A stretch of 64,000 nucleotides of DNA, taken from contig NZ_NMVQ01000002.1 in assembly GCF_002250625.1 (NCBI RefSeq), positions 1-64,000 on the forward strand, given 5' to 3'. The notes under the pieces are model-generated. The model saw nothing but the letters and a program-made list of their open reading frames with translations, ran no database searches and was not told the DNA's origin. This document shows, in pieces, positions 15,305-24,162 of the stretch; position 1 is the first letter of the stretch; every line of letters begins with the position of its first letter. Both the position numbers and the translations under genes were made by a program. The DNA comes from Enemella dayhoffiae. Its GTDB lineage: Bacteria; Actinomycetota; Actinomycetes; Propionibacteriales; Propionibacteriaceae.

Positions 15305-16510
15305 GTGGTCGCACGCATGCACAAGGCGCTGCGCGCTGGCGTACTCGCGGCAACGGTGGGTGCCATGGTGGCCACCGGAGCTCCGCAGGTCGCGTTGGCC
15401 GACCCCGACGCGGTCGCGAAGGCCAAGGCCACGGTGGAGTCGCTCTCGATGGAGGCGGCCGCCCTCGACCAGGAGGCGCTCGGCGCCCAGGAGCAGCTCG
15501 ACTCGGCGTCCAAGCGGTTGAAGAACCGTGAGGCGGACATGACCGCCCAGACCACCAAGGTCGACCGGATGCGGTCCCAGGTCGGTCAGGTCGCCCTCGC
15601 CCAGTTCCAGAACCGCAGCCTGAGCCCGACCACCCAGGTGGTGCTGCGCTCGGACAGCGACTCCTTCCTCAGCGAATATTCGACCATCCAGCAGGTCAGC
15701 AACAACCAGAACAGCACCCTGCAGGAGTTCCAGACCCAGCAGGCCAACCTGGCCGACATGAAGCGCGGCGCCGCCGCCGACGTGGACACCATCGACAAGT
15801 CCACCAAGGCGCTGAAGAAGGCCCGCGAGGACTCGGAGAAGAAGGTCGCCGAGGCCCAGAAGGTGCTCAACCGGCTGACCGCCGAGGAGCGTGCCCGCCT
15901 CGCCGAGGAACAGGCCCGCGAGGCCCGCGAGGCCCAGGAGCGCGCCGAGCAGGCCGCCCAGCAGGCCAGCAACAACGACACCAGCGCCGCCGGTCGCCGC
16001 AGCACCGCCTCGGCGACCCCGTCGGTCAGGCCGTCGACCAGCGCCACCCCCAAGGCGTCGACCAGCGCCACCCCCAAGGCGTCGGCGAGCGCCACCCCGA
16101 AGTCGACCAGGTCTCCCAACGCCTCCGCCCCGCAGGCCGAACCCGCCCCGGTCGCCAACGCCAGCGGCCGCGGCGGCGCCGCGATCGGCTTCGCCCGCGC
16201 CCAGCTGGGCAAGCCCTACATCTACGGCGGTACCGGCCCCAGCGGCTACGACTGCTCCGGACTGACCATGGCGGCGTACAAGGCCGCCGGAGTCTCCATC
16301 CCGCGCACCTCGCAGGCGCAGTACGCCGGCGCCGGCAGCCAGATCCCGATCTCCTCGGTCCAGCCGGGCGACCTGGTGTTCTATGGCGACCTGAGCCACG
16401 TGGCGATCTACGTCGGTGGCGGTCAGGTGATCCACGCCCCGAACTCGACGACCGTGGTGAAGTACGCGCCGTTGACCGGTCGCTACACCAAGGCGGTCCG
16501 CGTCGGCTGA
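15305..16510 (+). CDS. Secreted NlpC/P60 peptidoglycan endopeptidase
   Basis: The exported protein (401 residues) has a signal peptide ending near ALADPDAV, a long coiled coil (about 25-210), a Ser/Thr/Pro-rich linker with repeated SATPKAS units, and a C-terminal NlpC/P60 domain with catalytic Cys (YDCSGLT), His (LSHVAIYVG) and the third polar residue (VIHAP). It cuts peptide cross-links in peptidoglycan, as RipA-type enzymes do. GTG 15305 is chosen because GAAGGGA lies 7 nt upstream; GTG 15290 would add five residues. Expression is controlled by the c-di-AMP riboswitch just upstream, which links wall hydrolysis to c-di-AMP level. Confidence 0.95.
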   Translation: MVARMHKALRAGVLAATVGAMVATGAPQVALADPDAVAKAKATVESLSMEAAALDQEALGAQEQLDSASKRLKNREADMTAQTTKVDRMRSQVGQVALAQFQNRSLSPTTQVVLRSDSDSFLSEYSTIQQVSNNQNSTLQEFQTQQANLADMKRGAAADVDTIDKSTKALKKAREDSEKKVAEAQKVLNRLTAEERARLAEEQAREAREAQERAEQAAQQASNNDTSAAGRRSTASATPSVRPSTSATPKASTSATPKASASATPKSTRSPNASAPQAEPAPVANASGRGGAAIGFARAQLGKPYIYGGTGPSGYDCSGLTMAAYKAAGVSIPRTSQAQYAGAGSQIPISSVQPGDLVFYGDLSHVAIYVGGGQVIHAPNSTTVVKYAPLTGRYTKAVRVG

Positions 16511-16571
16511 TCAGCGCCCTCAGAACACGACCCCCCGCAGGCTGCTTTTCGCCCTGCTGGGGGTCGTTCTG

Positions 16572-17726
16572 TTGCTGACGGCGTGCGCCGGTACGCCCAC
16601 CCGCACCCCGGCGGGTGGCGGCGCGCCACCCACCCAGGACCCGTGGCCCTCCTTCGTGGCCGAACTGGGGCGAGCGCTGACCGACCCCGCGGCGACGGCC
16701 GCCCTGATCGACCCGCGCGCCGCCACCGCCGACCCGACCCTGCCTGCGGCCACCGAACAGCTCCGCGCCAACCTGGCCCAGTTCCGGGTCGAGCTGCGCC
16801 CCGGCACCCGCACCGCCACCCCGCCTCCCGAGCGCACCGCCCGGCTCGGCGGCGGCGTACAGGTGCGGGAGCTGATCGTCGACTGGCGGTTGCCCGAGGA
16901 GGCGACCACGGCCGAACACAAGGCGTACCTCACCGTCGTCGAGCGCGACGGCCGGTTCCGCCTTGCTGGCCTGACCGACGCACCAGCCGACAGCACCCGG
17001 CAGCAGCCGATCTGGCTGCAGCGGCCGATCACCGTCACCCGCGGCACGGGCGTCGCGGTGATCGCCACCCCCGACCGTGACCCGGCACCCTGGCTCGCCG
17101 CCCTGTCCGCCGCCCGCGAACCCCTGTCCAGGCACGGACTGCGACCACCACAGCTGGTCGCCCAGCTGCCGAACAGCGCCGCCGACTTCGAGCGGATGCT
17201 CGGCGTACCAACCGGCAGCCGGCGCGACATCGCGGCCGCCGCCTGGACCGAGGGACCCGCGGTGCGGATCATGATCAACCCCGAGGCCGGCGGCGCGACC
17301 GGGGACACCGCCCGACAGCTCCTGATCACCCACGAGGCCACCCACGTCGCCACCGGGACGGTGCGCCTGCCGGGTCCCCTCTGGTTCGCCGAGGGGTACG
17401 CCGACCTGGTCGCCCTGGGCGACCAGCCGGCCGCCGCCGGCCAGCTCACCACCCTGCTGGCGGCCGACCAGCGCACCCACGGCCCGGCTGCCGGCCCCCC
17501 GAGCGATCAGGAACTGGCCGCCGGCACCCCCCGGCTGCAGGCCCACTACACGCGCGCCTGGCTGGCGGCCCGCGTGCTGGATCGCGGCGATGGCTCGACC
17601 GATCGGGTGGTGCAGGCCCTGCGCGCCGGACGCACCTGGCCCGAGGCGCTGGCCGCCGCGGGCTGGACCCAGCCCGACCTCGACCGCGCCGTCGCCGCCG
17701 AGCTCGCCAGAATCGTCGGCCGATGA
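16572..17726 (+). CDS. Lipoprotein with gluzincin metalloprotease motif, start codon uncertain
   Basis: HEATH (HExxH) followed by WFAEGYADLV supplies the two His and the downstream Glu of a zinc metallopeptidase. Translating upstream of the only legal start (TTG 16572) gives TTPRRLLFALLGVVLLLTAC, a complete lipoprotein signal with a lipobox (LTAC). The signal therefore begins at about 16527, yet between the upstream in-frame stop at 16473 and 16572 there is no ATG, GTG or TTG; only ACG 16527 or CTG 16542 could serve. The gene follows the NlpC/P60 stop closely and overlaps pimB by ATGA, so translational coupling is likely. Role: cell-surface peptidase, resembling the Rv2189c position by context only. 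Confidence 0.75.
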   Translation: MLTACAGTPTRTPAGGGAPPTQDPWPSFVAELGRALTDPAATAALIDPRAATADPTLPAATEQLRANLAQFRVELRPGTRTATPPPERTARLGGGVQVRELIVDWRLPEEATTAEHKAYLTVVERDGRFRLAGLTDAPADSTRQQPIWLQRPITVTRGTGVAVIATPDRDPAPWLAALSAAREPLSRHGLRPPQLVAQLPNSAADFERMLGVPTGSRRDIAAAAWTEGPAVRIMINPEAGGATGDTARQLLITHEATHVATGTVRLPGPLWFAEGYADLVALGDQPAAAGQLTTLLAADQRTHGPAAGPPSDQELAAGTPRLQAHYTRAWLAARVLDRGDGSTDRVVQALRAGRTWPEALAAAGWTQPDLDRAVAAELARIVGR

Positions 17727-18826
17727 CCCCCGCAACCCGCACCACCCTGGTGGTGACCAACGACCACCCGCCGCGCCTCGGTGGCATCGAGAGCTTCGTC
17801 GAGACCGTCTGCGCCCTGCTCGACCACCAGGTGGTGGTGCTCACCGCCGCCCACCCGCAGGCGGCGGCGTACGACCAGAAAGCGGCCCACCCCATCCACC
17901 GGCTGCCCGGTCCGCTGCTGCCCACACCGTCCGTGGCGAGGCGGGCGAGCGAGTTGCTCCGCCACCACGGCGCCACCCGGGTCGTGTTCGGCGCGGCTGC
18001 CCCGCTCGGCCTGCTCGCCCCGCACCTGCGCCGGGCCGGCGCCGTCCGTCAGCTGGCGCTCAGCCACGGCCACGAGACCTGGTGGGCGACCCTGCCGGGC
18101 AGCCGTCAACTGCTGCGGCGAATCGGCGAGCGGGTGGATGTGATCTCCACCATCTCCGAGTTCACCGCCACCCGGATCGCCCCCGCGCTGAGCGCGGACG
18201 CCCGGAAGCGGATGGTGCGCCTGCCCCCGCCGGTCGATGCAGGTTTCACCGCGCCCGGCACCCGTGACAGTCCTGGTCCGCCGGTCGTCCTCGCCGCCGC
18301 CCGACTGGTACCGCAGAAGGGCCTGGACACGCTGATCGACGCCTGGCGGCTCCTGCGCAGCCACCACCCCGACCTGCCCGGTCGGCTGCGCATTGTCGGC
18401 GACGGCCCGCAGCGCGGCGCCCTCACCCGACGCGCCGCCGGCCTGGACGACGTCGAGCTGGCGGGTCCGGTGCTGCACCACGCCATGGCGACCGAGTACG
18501 CCGCAGCGGCCCTGTTCGCCGCCCCGGTCCGCACCCGACTCGCCGGGCTCAACCCCGAGGGGCTGGGCCTGGCCATGCTGGAGGCCGCCGCCAGCGGACT
18601 GCCCGTGTTGGTCGGCGACTCCGGCGGGGCACCCGAAACCGTGACCAGCGAGTCCGGGCTGGTGCTGCCCGATGACCCCGAGGCCTGGGCCGCGGCCCTG
18701 GCCGAACTGCTCGCCAACCCACGCCGCCGGGTCGCCATGGGCGCCGCCGGAGTCGCCCACGTCGCAGACCACTTCAGCACCGCCGCGGCCCGGCGTACCC
18801 TGCTCCGGGCCCTTGACCTAGAGTGA
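17723..18826 (+). CDS. pimB: GT4 glycosyltransferase, PimB-like mannosyltransferase
   Basis: The 367-residue protein is a GT-B glycosyltransferase of family 4. The N-terminal domain has NDHPPRLGGIESFV (acceptor/phosphate loop), and the C-terminal half has LAAARLVPQKGLDTLIDAW, RIVGDGP and the GLNPEGLGLAMLEAAASGLP nucleotide-sugar motif with the ExxxxxxxE pair. Its place between an NlpC/P60 cluster and an SRPBCC gene matches pimB' of mycobacteria, the GDP-mannose-dependent enzyme adding the second mannose of phosphatidylinositol mannosides. Substrate assignment rests on context and similarity. It overlaps the lipoprotein stop by 4 bp. Confidence 0.85.
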   Translation: MTPATRTTLVVTNDHPPRLGGIESFVETVCALLDHQVVVLTAAHPQAAAYDQKAAHPIHRLPGPLLPTPSVARRASELLRHHGATRVVFGAAAPLGLLAPHLRRAGAVRQLALSHGHETWWATLPGSRQLLRRIGERVDVISTISEFTATRIAPALSADARKRMVRLPPPVDAGFTAPGTRDSPGPPVVLAAARLVPQKGLDTLIDAWRLLRSHHPDLPGRLRIVGDGPQRGALTRRAAGLDDVELAGPVLHHAMATEYAAAALFAAPVRTRLAGLNPEGLGLAMLEAAASGLPVLVGDSGGAPETVTSESGLVLPDDPEAWAAALAELLANPRRRVAMGAAGVAHVADHFSTAAARRTLLRALDLE

Positions 18827-18855
18827 ACTCGACCCGCACGAAGGAGAGGACGACC

Positions 18856-19284
18856 GTGGCCGAGCAGACCACCGCCAGCATCGACATCGACGCCAGCCCC
18901 GAGGACGTGCTGGCCGTCATCGCCGACTTTCCGGCGTACCCGCAGTGGGTCGACAACCTGGTCACCGCAACCGTCCTCAGCGAAACCGACGGGTACGCCG
19001 ACCAGGTGCGGATGGTGCTGAAACACCCGATGATCACCGACGACTACACGCTCGCCTACGACTGGGCCGACAACAAGGTGTCCTGGCACCTGATCGAGGC
19101 CAAGCAGCTGAAGGCGATGGACGGTTCCTACACCCTGCAGCCGACCGGCGACGGCACCAGGGTCACCTACGCGCTCAAGGTCGACATCAAGCTGCCGATG
19201 CTCGGCGCGCTGAAGCGCAAGGCCGAGAAGACCATCGTCGACGGCGCGCTCAAGGGCCTGAAGGAGCGCGTCGAATCCCGCTGA
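18856..19284 (+). CDS. SRPBCC-family (polyketide cyclase-like) protein
   Basis: The 142-residue protein fits the START/SRPBCC helix-grip fold: TASIDIDASPEDVLAVIADF, YPQWVDNL, then YTLQPTGDGTRVTYALKVD and a long C-terminal helix. Such proteins bind hydrophobic ligands in a central cavity. The gene follows pimB as in mycobacteria (Rv2185c). GTG 18856 is preferred over GTG 18823 because AAGGAGAGG lies just upstream. Ligand unknown. Confidence 0.88.
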   Translation: MAEQTTASIDIDASPEDVLAVIADFPAYPQWVDNLVTATVLSETDGYADQVRMVLKHPMITDDYTLAYDWADNKVSWHLIEAKQLKAMDGSYTLQPTGDGTRVTYALKVDIKLPMLGALKRKAEKTIVDGALKGLKERVESR

Positions 19285-19287
19285 ACC

Positions 19288-19890
19288 TCAGCCCAGCGCC
19301 GCCTTCTCGGCGCCGACCGTGGTCGAGTCGCCGTGGCCGGTGTGCACCACCGTGTCCTCGGGCAGCGTGAACAGCTTCTCCCGGATCGAGCTCTCGATCA
19401 CACCCCGATCCGAATAGCTCCGCCCGGTCGCCCCGGGGCCACCGTTGAACAGGGTGTCCCCGGAGAACAGCACCCCGTCGGCGGGCAGATAGAGGCAGAC
19501 CCCGCCGGGGGAGTGGCCCGGGGTCTGGATCACCCGCACCTCCTCGCCGGCGACGACCAGCTTCTCGCCGTCGCGCAGGTCGCGGTCCCAACCGGCACCG
19601 GGGTGGGTCAGCTCCCACAGTGGCCGATCGTCGGGATGGACCAGGATCGGCGCCTCCACCCGGTCGGCCAGCTCGTGCACCACGCGCACGTGGTCGTCGT
19701 GGGCGTGGGTGCAGACGATCCCCAGCACCCGCCGATCGCCGACGACCTTGAGGATCTCCTCCACCGAGTGCGGCGCGTCGATGATCAGGCACTCGGAGTC
19801 GTCGCCGATCACCCACACGTTGTTGTCGACCTGGTGGGTCTCCCCGTCGAGGGTGAACGTCCCCGAGGTGATGGTGTGGTCGATCCTCAC
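19288..19890 (-). CDS. MBL-fold hydrolase partner of mycothiol-dependent dehydrogenase
   Basis: The 200-residue protein is a metallo-beta-lactamase-fold hydrolase with the THAHDDH zinc motif, a downstream TPGHSPGG histidine, SGDTLF aspartate and HTGHGDST. Its GTG start overlaps the stop of the dehydrogenase gene (GTGA), so the pair is translationally coupled. By analogy with glyoxalase II-type enzymes and the same pair in mycobacteria, it may hydrolyse S-formylmycothiol to formate and mycothiol (inference). GGAGACAA precedes the GTG at 19890. Confidence 0.9.
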   Translation of the reverse strand: MRIDHTITSGTFTLDGETHQVDNNVWVIGDDSECLIIDAPHSVEEILKVVGDRRVLGIVCTHAHDDHVRVVHELADRVEAPILVHPDDRPLWELTHPGAGWDRDLRDGEKLVVAGEEVRVIQTPGHSPGGVCLYLPADGVLFSGDTLFNGGPGATGRSYSDRGVIESSIREKLFTLPEDTVVHTGHGDSTTVGAEKAALG

Positions 19891-21002
19891 TTGTCTCCTC
19901 CGATCATCACGACCGAGCGCAGCACGTCGCCGCGGTGCATCTTGTCGAACGCCTGCTCGATCTCCTCGACCCCGATCTTCTCGCTGACGAACGCGTCCAG
20001 CGGCAGCCGGCCCTGGAGATAGAGGTCGATCAGCATCGGGAAATCCCTGCTGGGCAGGCAATCCCCATACCAGGACGACTTCACCGCGCCGCCGTGGCCG
20101 AACACCTCCAGCAGCGGCACCTCCCACTTCATCTCCGGGGTGGGTACGCCGACCAGCACCGCGGTGCCGGCCAGGTCGCGGGCGTGGAACGCCTGGGTGA
20201 ACGTCTCGGGGCGGCCGACGGCGTCGATCACCACGTCGGCGCCGTTGCCGTCGGTCAACTCGCGGATCTTCTCCACCGAGTCGCCCACCGCCTTCGCATC
20301 GACGGTGTGTGTGGCGCCGAGTTGGCTGGCCCGCTCCAGCTTGCGCGGGTCGGTGTCGACGGCGATCACCTTGGCCGCCCCGGCCAGCACCGCACCGACG
20401 ATCGAGGCCATCCCGACCCCGCCGCAGCCGATCACCGCGACCGAGTCGCCGCGGCCGACGTTGCCGGTGTTCACCGCGGCGCCGATGCCGGCCATCACGC
20501 CACAGCCGAGCAGCCCGGCCACCTCGGGGGCGGCGCTCTGGTCGACCTTGGTGCACTGACCGGCGGCGACCAGCGTCTTCTCGATGAACGCGCCGATGCC
20601 CAGGGCGGGGGAGAGCTCCGCGCCGGCGTCGGGGTCGCCCTCGGCCAGGGTCATCTTCTGGGTGGCGTTGTGGGTGGCGAAGCAGTACCAGGGTTTGCCC
20701 TTCGCGCACGCCCGGCACTGGCCGCACACCGCGCGCCAGTTGAGCACCACGTAGTCGCCGGGGGCGACCTCGGTCACCCCTTCGCCGACGGCCTCGACGA
20801 CGCCGGCGGCCTCGTGGCCGAGCAGGAACGGGAACTCGTCGTTGATGCCGCCCTCGCGATAGTGCAGGTCGGTGTGGCACACCCCGCACGCCTGCACGCG
20901 GACCTTGGCCTCACCCGGTCCCGGGTCCGGCACGACGATGTCGACGACTTCCACGTCAGCGCCCTTGGCCCGGGCGATGACTCCCTTCACGATCTCTGGC
21001 AT
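19887..21002 (-). CDS. mscR: S-(hydroxymethyl)mycothiol dehydrogenase
   Basis: This 371-residue zinc alcohol dehydrogenase of class III type oxidises the formaldehyde-mycothiol adduct with NAD. It has the catalytic zinc site (CGVCHTD, GHEAAG, and the later cysteine in LLGCGVMAG), the structural zinc loop ([15 protein letters not shown]), and the GCGGVGM dinucleotide loop. The sequence closely matches mycobacterial MscR, so mycothiol rather than glutathione is the cofactor. Start ATG 21002 follows GGAGGAGAAATCGGG. The downstream coupled MBL hydrolase completes formaldehyde detoxification. Confidence 0.94.
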   Translation of the reverse strand: MPEIVKGVIARAKGADVEVVDIVVPDPGPGEAKVRVQACGVCHTDLHYREGGINDEFPFLLGHEAAGVVEAVGEGVTEVAPGDYVVLNWRAVCGQCRACAKGKPWYCFATHNATQKMTLAEGDPDAGAELSPALGIGAFIEKTLVAAGQCTKVDQSAAPEVAGLLGCGVMAGIGAAVNTGNVGRGDSVAVIGCGGVGMASIVGAVLAGAAKVIAVDTDPRKLERASQLGATHTVDAKAVGDSVEKIRELTDGNGADVVIDAVGRPETFTQAFHARDLAGTAVLVGVPTPEMKWEVPLLEVFGHGGAVKSSWYGDCLPSRDFPMLIDLYLQGRLPLDAFVSEKIGVEEIEQAFDKMHRGDVLRSVVMIGGDK

Positions 21003-21133
21003 CCCGATTTCTCCTCCTGGTCGGTCGGTGCCAGTCTGCTGGATCGGCGTACGCCTCACAAGGCGGGGGTACGCCGGGCGGCCCTGTCCGGGCGGGGGAC
21101 TAGCATCATGGGGACCGACCAAGGAGGAAACCC

Positions 21134-21253
21134 ATGTGCCGACCGGTGCAGTGTGACAAGTGCGGCAAGACCACCTGGGCAGGCTGCGGTGACCACGTCG
21201 AGGACGTGAAGAGTCAGGTGCCGCCCGAGCAGTGGTGCACCTGCCCGCGCTGA
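21134..21253 (+). CDS. 39-residue zinc-ribbon-like protein
   Basis: A tiny protein beginning [20 protein letters not shown] and ending WCTCPR. Six cysteines are arranged as C2, C7-x2-C10, C18 and C36-x-C38, as in a small widely conserved actinobacterial family that I recognise but cannot name. A perfect AAGGAGG lies 6 nt before the ATG. It is divergent from mscR. A structural zinc site is likely; function unknown. Confidence 0.85.
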   Translation: MCRPVQCDKCGKTTWAGCGDHVEDVKSQVPPEQWCTCPR

Positions 21254-21278
21254 GGCGTACTCCCGCCGCGCGACCAGC

Positions 21279-21722
21279 TCAGACGACCGCGCCGTCTCCG
21301 TCGCCCGGATCGCGATCGCGGGGGAGGGCCCGCCAGCCGATGAGCATCGCGGCGACGAAGGCGGCGGCCGCGGTCCAGCCGACCCACGGGGCAGGTTTGG
21401 CGCCGAAGATGACCAGCAGCAGCACCACCAGGCAATAGCCGAACAGTCCCAGCGACACCAGCGCCAGGGTCCCGAACCGCGGCGCGGGCAGCGGGTCGGG
21501 TTTCCACTCCGAGGCGTCCGGCTCGTCGGGTTCGGCGCGTTCCAGTGACTCGTCCATCGAGAACCAGTCCGGGTCGCTCGGGTGCGCCCGCGGCGTACGC
21601 CGAGCGCTCAGGTCGGGCGGATCGGCCGGGGGAGGCGACGATTCGGGACCACCGCCGAGCTCCAGCCCCGACACCAGTTGGGCGAAGTCGCGGTCGTAGT
21701 CCTCGGGCCGCCGCTCATTCAT
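21279..21722 (-). CDS. Conserved membrane protein with acidic, Pro-rich N-terminal half
   Basis: A 147-residue protein: residues 1-85 are hydrophilic and rich in Pro, Asp and Glu, beginning NERRPEDYDRDFAQLVSGLE, followed by two membrane helices (LALVSLGLFGYCLVVLLLVI and APWVGWTAAAAFVAAMLIGW). The gene starts inside the stop of the esterase gene (ATGA overlap at 21719-21722), so both are translated together. The N-terminal pattern resembles conserved actinobacterial hypothetical membrane proteins, but no role can be given. Confidence 0.78.
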   Translation of the reverse strand: MNERRPEDYDRDFAQLVSGLELGGGPESSPPPADPPDLSARRTPRAHPSDPDWFSMDESLERAEPDEPDASEWKPDPLPAPRFGTLALVSLGLFGYCLVVLLLVIFGAKPAPWVGWTAAAAFVAAMLIGWRALPRDRDPGDGDGAVV

Positions 21723-22510
21723 CGTGGATCGTCGCCGGCCGCGGTGTGCCGACGGATGAACTCGACCGACTCGTTGAAGATGTCCTCGGCCTCATGGTCC
21801 AGGGTCGCCACGTGATAGCTGCGGGTGAGCAGCCGCTCGGTCACCTCACTGGAGGACACCCCGGCCAGGATCAGCCGGGCCGAGGAGCCGTCGACGACGT
21901 GGTCCTGCTCGGAGCGGAACATCAGGATCGGCTGATTCACCCGGGCCAGGTTGGCCCGGATGTCGGCCCACATCATCGTCTGCGAATAGAGCGCCTTCAG
22001 CGGCGTACGCCGATAGGCGTACTCGCTCGCGCCGGGCTTGGCGATGTCGTTGCCGATCGCCCCCAGCGAGGGGACCACCCGGCTGAGCACCGGCAGCGCC
22101 AGCAGCCGCTTGTCCGCGAGCGCGATCGCCGGGTTGACCAGCACCAATCCGCTCACGTCCGAGCCGAGCCGCTCCGCCAGCCGCAGCGCCAGCCCACCCC
22201 CCATCGACAGCCCGCCGACGAACACGGTCTCGCAGTGCTGGCGCAGCTCGCGCAGCGCCGTCTCGGCCGCGGCGTACCACTCCTGCCAATCGGTCTGGTT
22301 GAGCTGCTGCCAGGTCGTACCGTGCCCGGGCCACAACGGCAGCGACACCCGATAACCGGCCTCGACCAGGTGCTCGGCCCACGGCCGCAACGGCCACGGT
22401 GACCCGGTGAACCCGTGGCACAACAGCACCCCGACGGGCCCGTCGCCGGCGTGCATCGGCGCCGCGTGCTCGGCGATCTGGGCGTCCTCGGCCTGCTGCT
22501 TGGTGACCAC
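21719..22510 (-). CDS. Alpha/beta hydrolase (carboxylesterase/lipase-like)
   Basis: The 263-residue protein has the LCHGFTGSPW oxyanion region, the nucleophile elbow GLSMGG, a late Asp (SEQDHVVD) and His (RSYHVATLDHE), giving a full Ser-Asp-His triad. It resembles Est30/monoacylglycerol lipase-type esterases with a short cap. Next to two acyltransferases transcribed the other way, a role in acyl-lipid turnover is plausible but unproven. A TAGCAT element 6 nt before GTG 22510 suggests a leaderless transcript. Confidence 0.9.
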   Translation of the reverse strand: MVTKQQAEDAQIAEHAAPMHAGDGPVGVLLCHGFTGSPWPLRPWAEHLVEAGYRVSLPLWPGHGTTWQQLNQTDWQEWYAAAETALRELRQHCETVFVGGLSMGGGLALRLAERLGSDVSGLVLVNPAIALADKRLLALPVLSRVVPSLGAIGNDIAKPGASEYAYRRTPLKALYSQTMMWADIRANLARVNQPILMFRSEQDHVVDGSSARLILAGVSSSEVTERLLTRSYHVATLDHEAEDIFNESVEFIRRHTAAGDDPR

Positions 22511-22516
22511 GCCCCC

Positions 22517-22522
22517 ATGCTA
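22517..22522 (-). promoter_or_regulatory. -10 element of a leaderless promoter (esterase gene)
   Basis: TAGCAT on the minus strand, 6 nt before GTG 22510. No ribosome-binding site fits between it and the start. Confidence 0.45.
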
Positions 22523-22570
22523 AACGCAACCTCATGATCCGGAAGGTGCGGGCTTTGGACGAGTGGCCGG

Positions 22571-22576
22571 TATCGT
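22571..22576 (+). promoter_or_regulatory. -10 element of a leaderless promoter (acyltransferase gene)
   Basis: TATCGT, 6 nt before GTG 22583. Together with 22517-22522 it makes a compact divergent promoter pair in the 72-bp gap. Confidence 0.45.
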
Positions 22577-22582
22577 TCTGGC

Positions 22583-23365
22583 GTGCCCTACTGGTTGTTC
22601 AAGTGGTTCCTCTTTGCCCCGGTGATCAAGGCCGTCTGCCGGCCGTGGATCGAGGGACGCAAGAACGTGCCACCCACCGGGCCGGCGATCCTGGTCAGCA
22701 ACCACCTCTCCTACGGCGACACCGTGCTGCTGCCGGCGCTGATCGAGCGTCGGGTCACCTTCCCCGCCAAGTCCGAACTGTTCACCGGGCAGCGCAGCCT
22801 CGGCGGTCGGGTGGTCGGCTGGTTCCTGCGCAACGTCGGCATGCTGCCGATGGACCGCTCCGGCGGACGCGCCAGCAACGAGTCGGTGGACGCCGTCGGC
22901 CAGGTGCTGCAGGCCGGTGAGATCGTCGGCATCTATCCCGAGGGCACCCGCTCACCGGACGGCCGGCTCTACAAGGGCAAGACCGGGGTGGCGCGGCTGG
23001 TGCTCGGGCACCGGGTCCGGGTGCTGCCGGTGGCCACCGTCGGTACCGAGTTCGTCAAGGGCTGGTTCGGCATCCCGTTCATGCGCCGCCCCGGGATCCG
23101 GATCGGGCCGCCGCTGGACTTCTCCGCCTACTACGACCGGGCCACCGACCGGGCCGTGCTGCGCTATGTCACCGACGAGATCATGGCGGCGGTGCAGTCC
23201 CTGTCCGGCCAGCGCTATGTCGACGTGTACGCCACCAGCGTCAAGTCGGGTGCGTTGGCGGGTCGCAACATCGAGGAGAAGGTACGCCCGCGGCCCGGCA
23301 CCGGCGTGCCGCCCGCACCGCTGGAGACCGAGCCGCTGCGGCGTACCGACGAAGGAGCGCGGTGA
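22583..23365 (+). CDS. 1-acyl-sn-glycerol-3-phosphate acyltransferase-like, first copy
   Basis: PlsC-family acyltransferase of 260 residues with the catalytic NHLSYGD (HxxxxD) motif and YPEGTRS (acyl acceptor motif), plus GMLPMDRSGG. Such enzymes acylate lysophosphatidic acid or related lipids at the cytoplasmic membrane. The C-terminal 35 residues are a disordered Pro/Arg-rich tail. It overlaps the second acyltransferase by one base (TGATG). Which acyl acceptor each copy uses cannot be told from sequence. Confidence 0.92.
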   Translation: MPYWLFKWFLFAPVIKAVCRPWIEGRKNVPPTGPAILVSNHLSYGDTVLLPALIERRVTFPAKSELFTGQRSLGGRVVGWFLRNVGMLPMDRSGGRASNESVDAVGQVLQAGEIVGIYPEGTRSPDGRLYKGKTGVARLVLGHRVRVLPVATVGTEFVKGWFGIPFMRRPGIRIGPPLDFSAYYDRATDRAVLRYVTDEIMAAVQSLSGQRYVDVYATSVKSGALAGRNIEEKVRPRPGTGVPPAPLETEPLRRTDEGAR

Positions 23366-24162
23366 TGCCCGCACCCGACAAGCTGCCCGAGGAACCCGGC
23401 ACCGAACTGGTCCAGGTCGACCCGCTGAATGACCGGATCCAGGGCTCCGGTGGGGGACGCAGCCTCTATTGGCTGTTCAAGAACGTGCTGCTCGGTCCCG
23501 GCCTGAAGCGGATCTTCCGCCCGATCGTCGAGGGTGCGGAAAACGTCCCCACCCACGGACCGGCGATCATCGCCTGCAACCACCTGTCGATCGCCGACTG
23601 GCTGTTCACCCCGCTGGCGCTGCGTCGCCGGATCACCTACGTCGCCAAGTCGGACTATTTCACCGGCACCGGGCTGAAGGGGATGCTGCAGCGCCGCTTC
23701 TTCGCCGGGACCGGGCAGGTGCCGATCGACCGCTCGGGTGGCAAGGCGTCGGAGGGGGCGTTGCGCGCCGGGCTGCGCGTACTGCGTCGCGGTGAGCTGT
23801 TCGGCATCTTCCCCGAGGGCACCCGCTCCCACGACGGCAAGCTCTACAAGGGGCGGACGGGGGTGGCCCGGCTGGCGCTGGAGGCGCAGGTGCCGGTGAT
23901 CCCGACCGCGGTGATCAACACCGACGTGATCGCCCCGGTCAACAAGCACTTCGGCCGCGTGGTGGCGCCGATCGTCAAGTTCGGCAGGCCGCTCGACTTC
24001 TCCCGTTATCAGGGGATGGCCGAGGACCGGTTCATCCTGCGCTCGATCACCGACGAGGTGATGTACGCGATCATGGAGCTCTCGGGTCAGGAATACGTGG
24101 ACCTCTACGCCACCGAGGCCAAGGAGCTGGCCAAGCAGGAGGCGGGCGGCGGGCCTGGATGA
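23365..24162 (+). CDS. 1-acyl-sn-glycerol-3-phosphate acyltransferase-like, second copy
   Basis: A paralogue of the preceding gene (265 residues) with NHLSIAD and FPEGTRSHDG motifs and a similar C-terminal EYVDLYATEAKEL segment. A 30-residue N-terminal extension precedes the membrane-associated region. AAGGAG is well placed for ATG 23365; a GTG three bases earlier is also possible. Its stop overlaps the start of the sensor kinase gene (ATGA), placing lipid synthesis and signalling in one transcript. Confidence 0.92.
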   Translation: MPAPDKLPEEPGTELVQVDPLNDRIQGSGGGRSLYWLFKNVLLGPGLKRIFRPIVEGAENVPTHGPAIIACNHLSIADWLFTPLALRRRITYVAKSDYFTGTGLKGMLQRRFFAGTGQVPIDRSGGKASEGALRAGLRVLRRGELFGIFPEGTRSHDGKLYKGRTGVARLALEAQVPVIPTAVINTDVIAPVNKHFGRVVAPIVKFGRPLDFSRYQGMAEDRFILRSITDEVMYAIMELSGQEYVDLYATEAKELAKQEAGGGPG

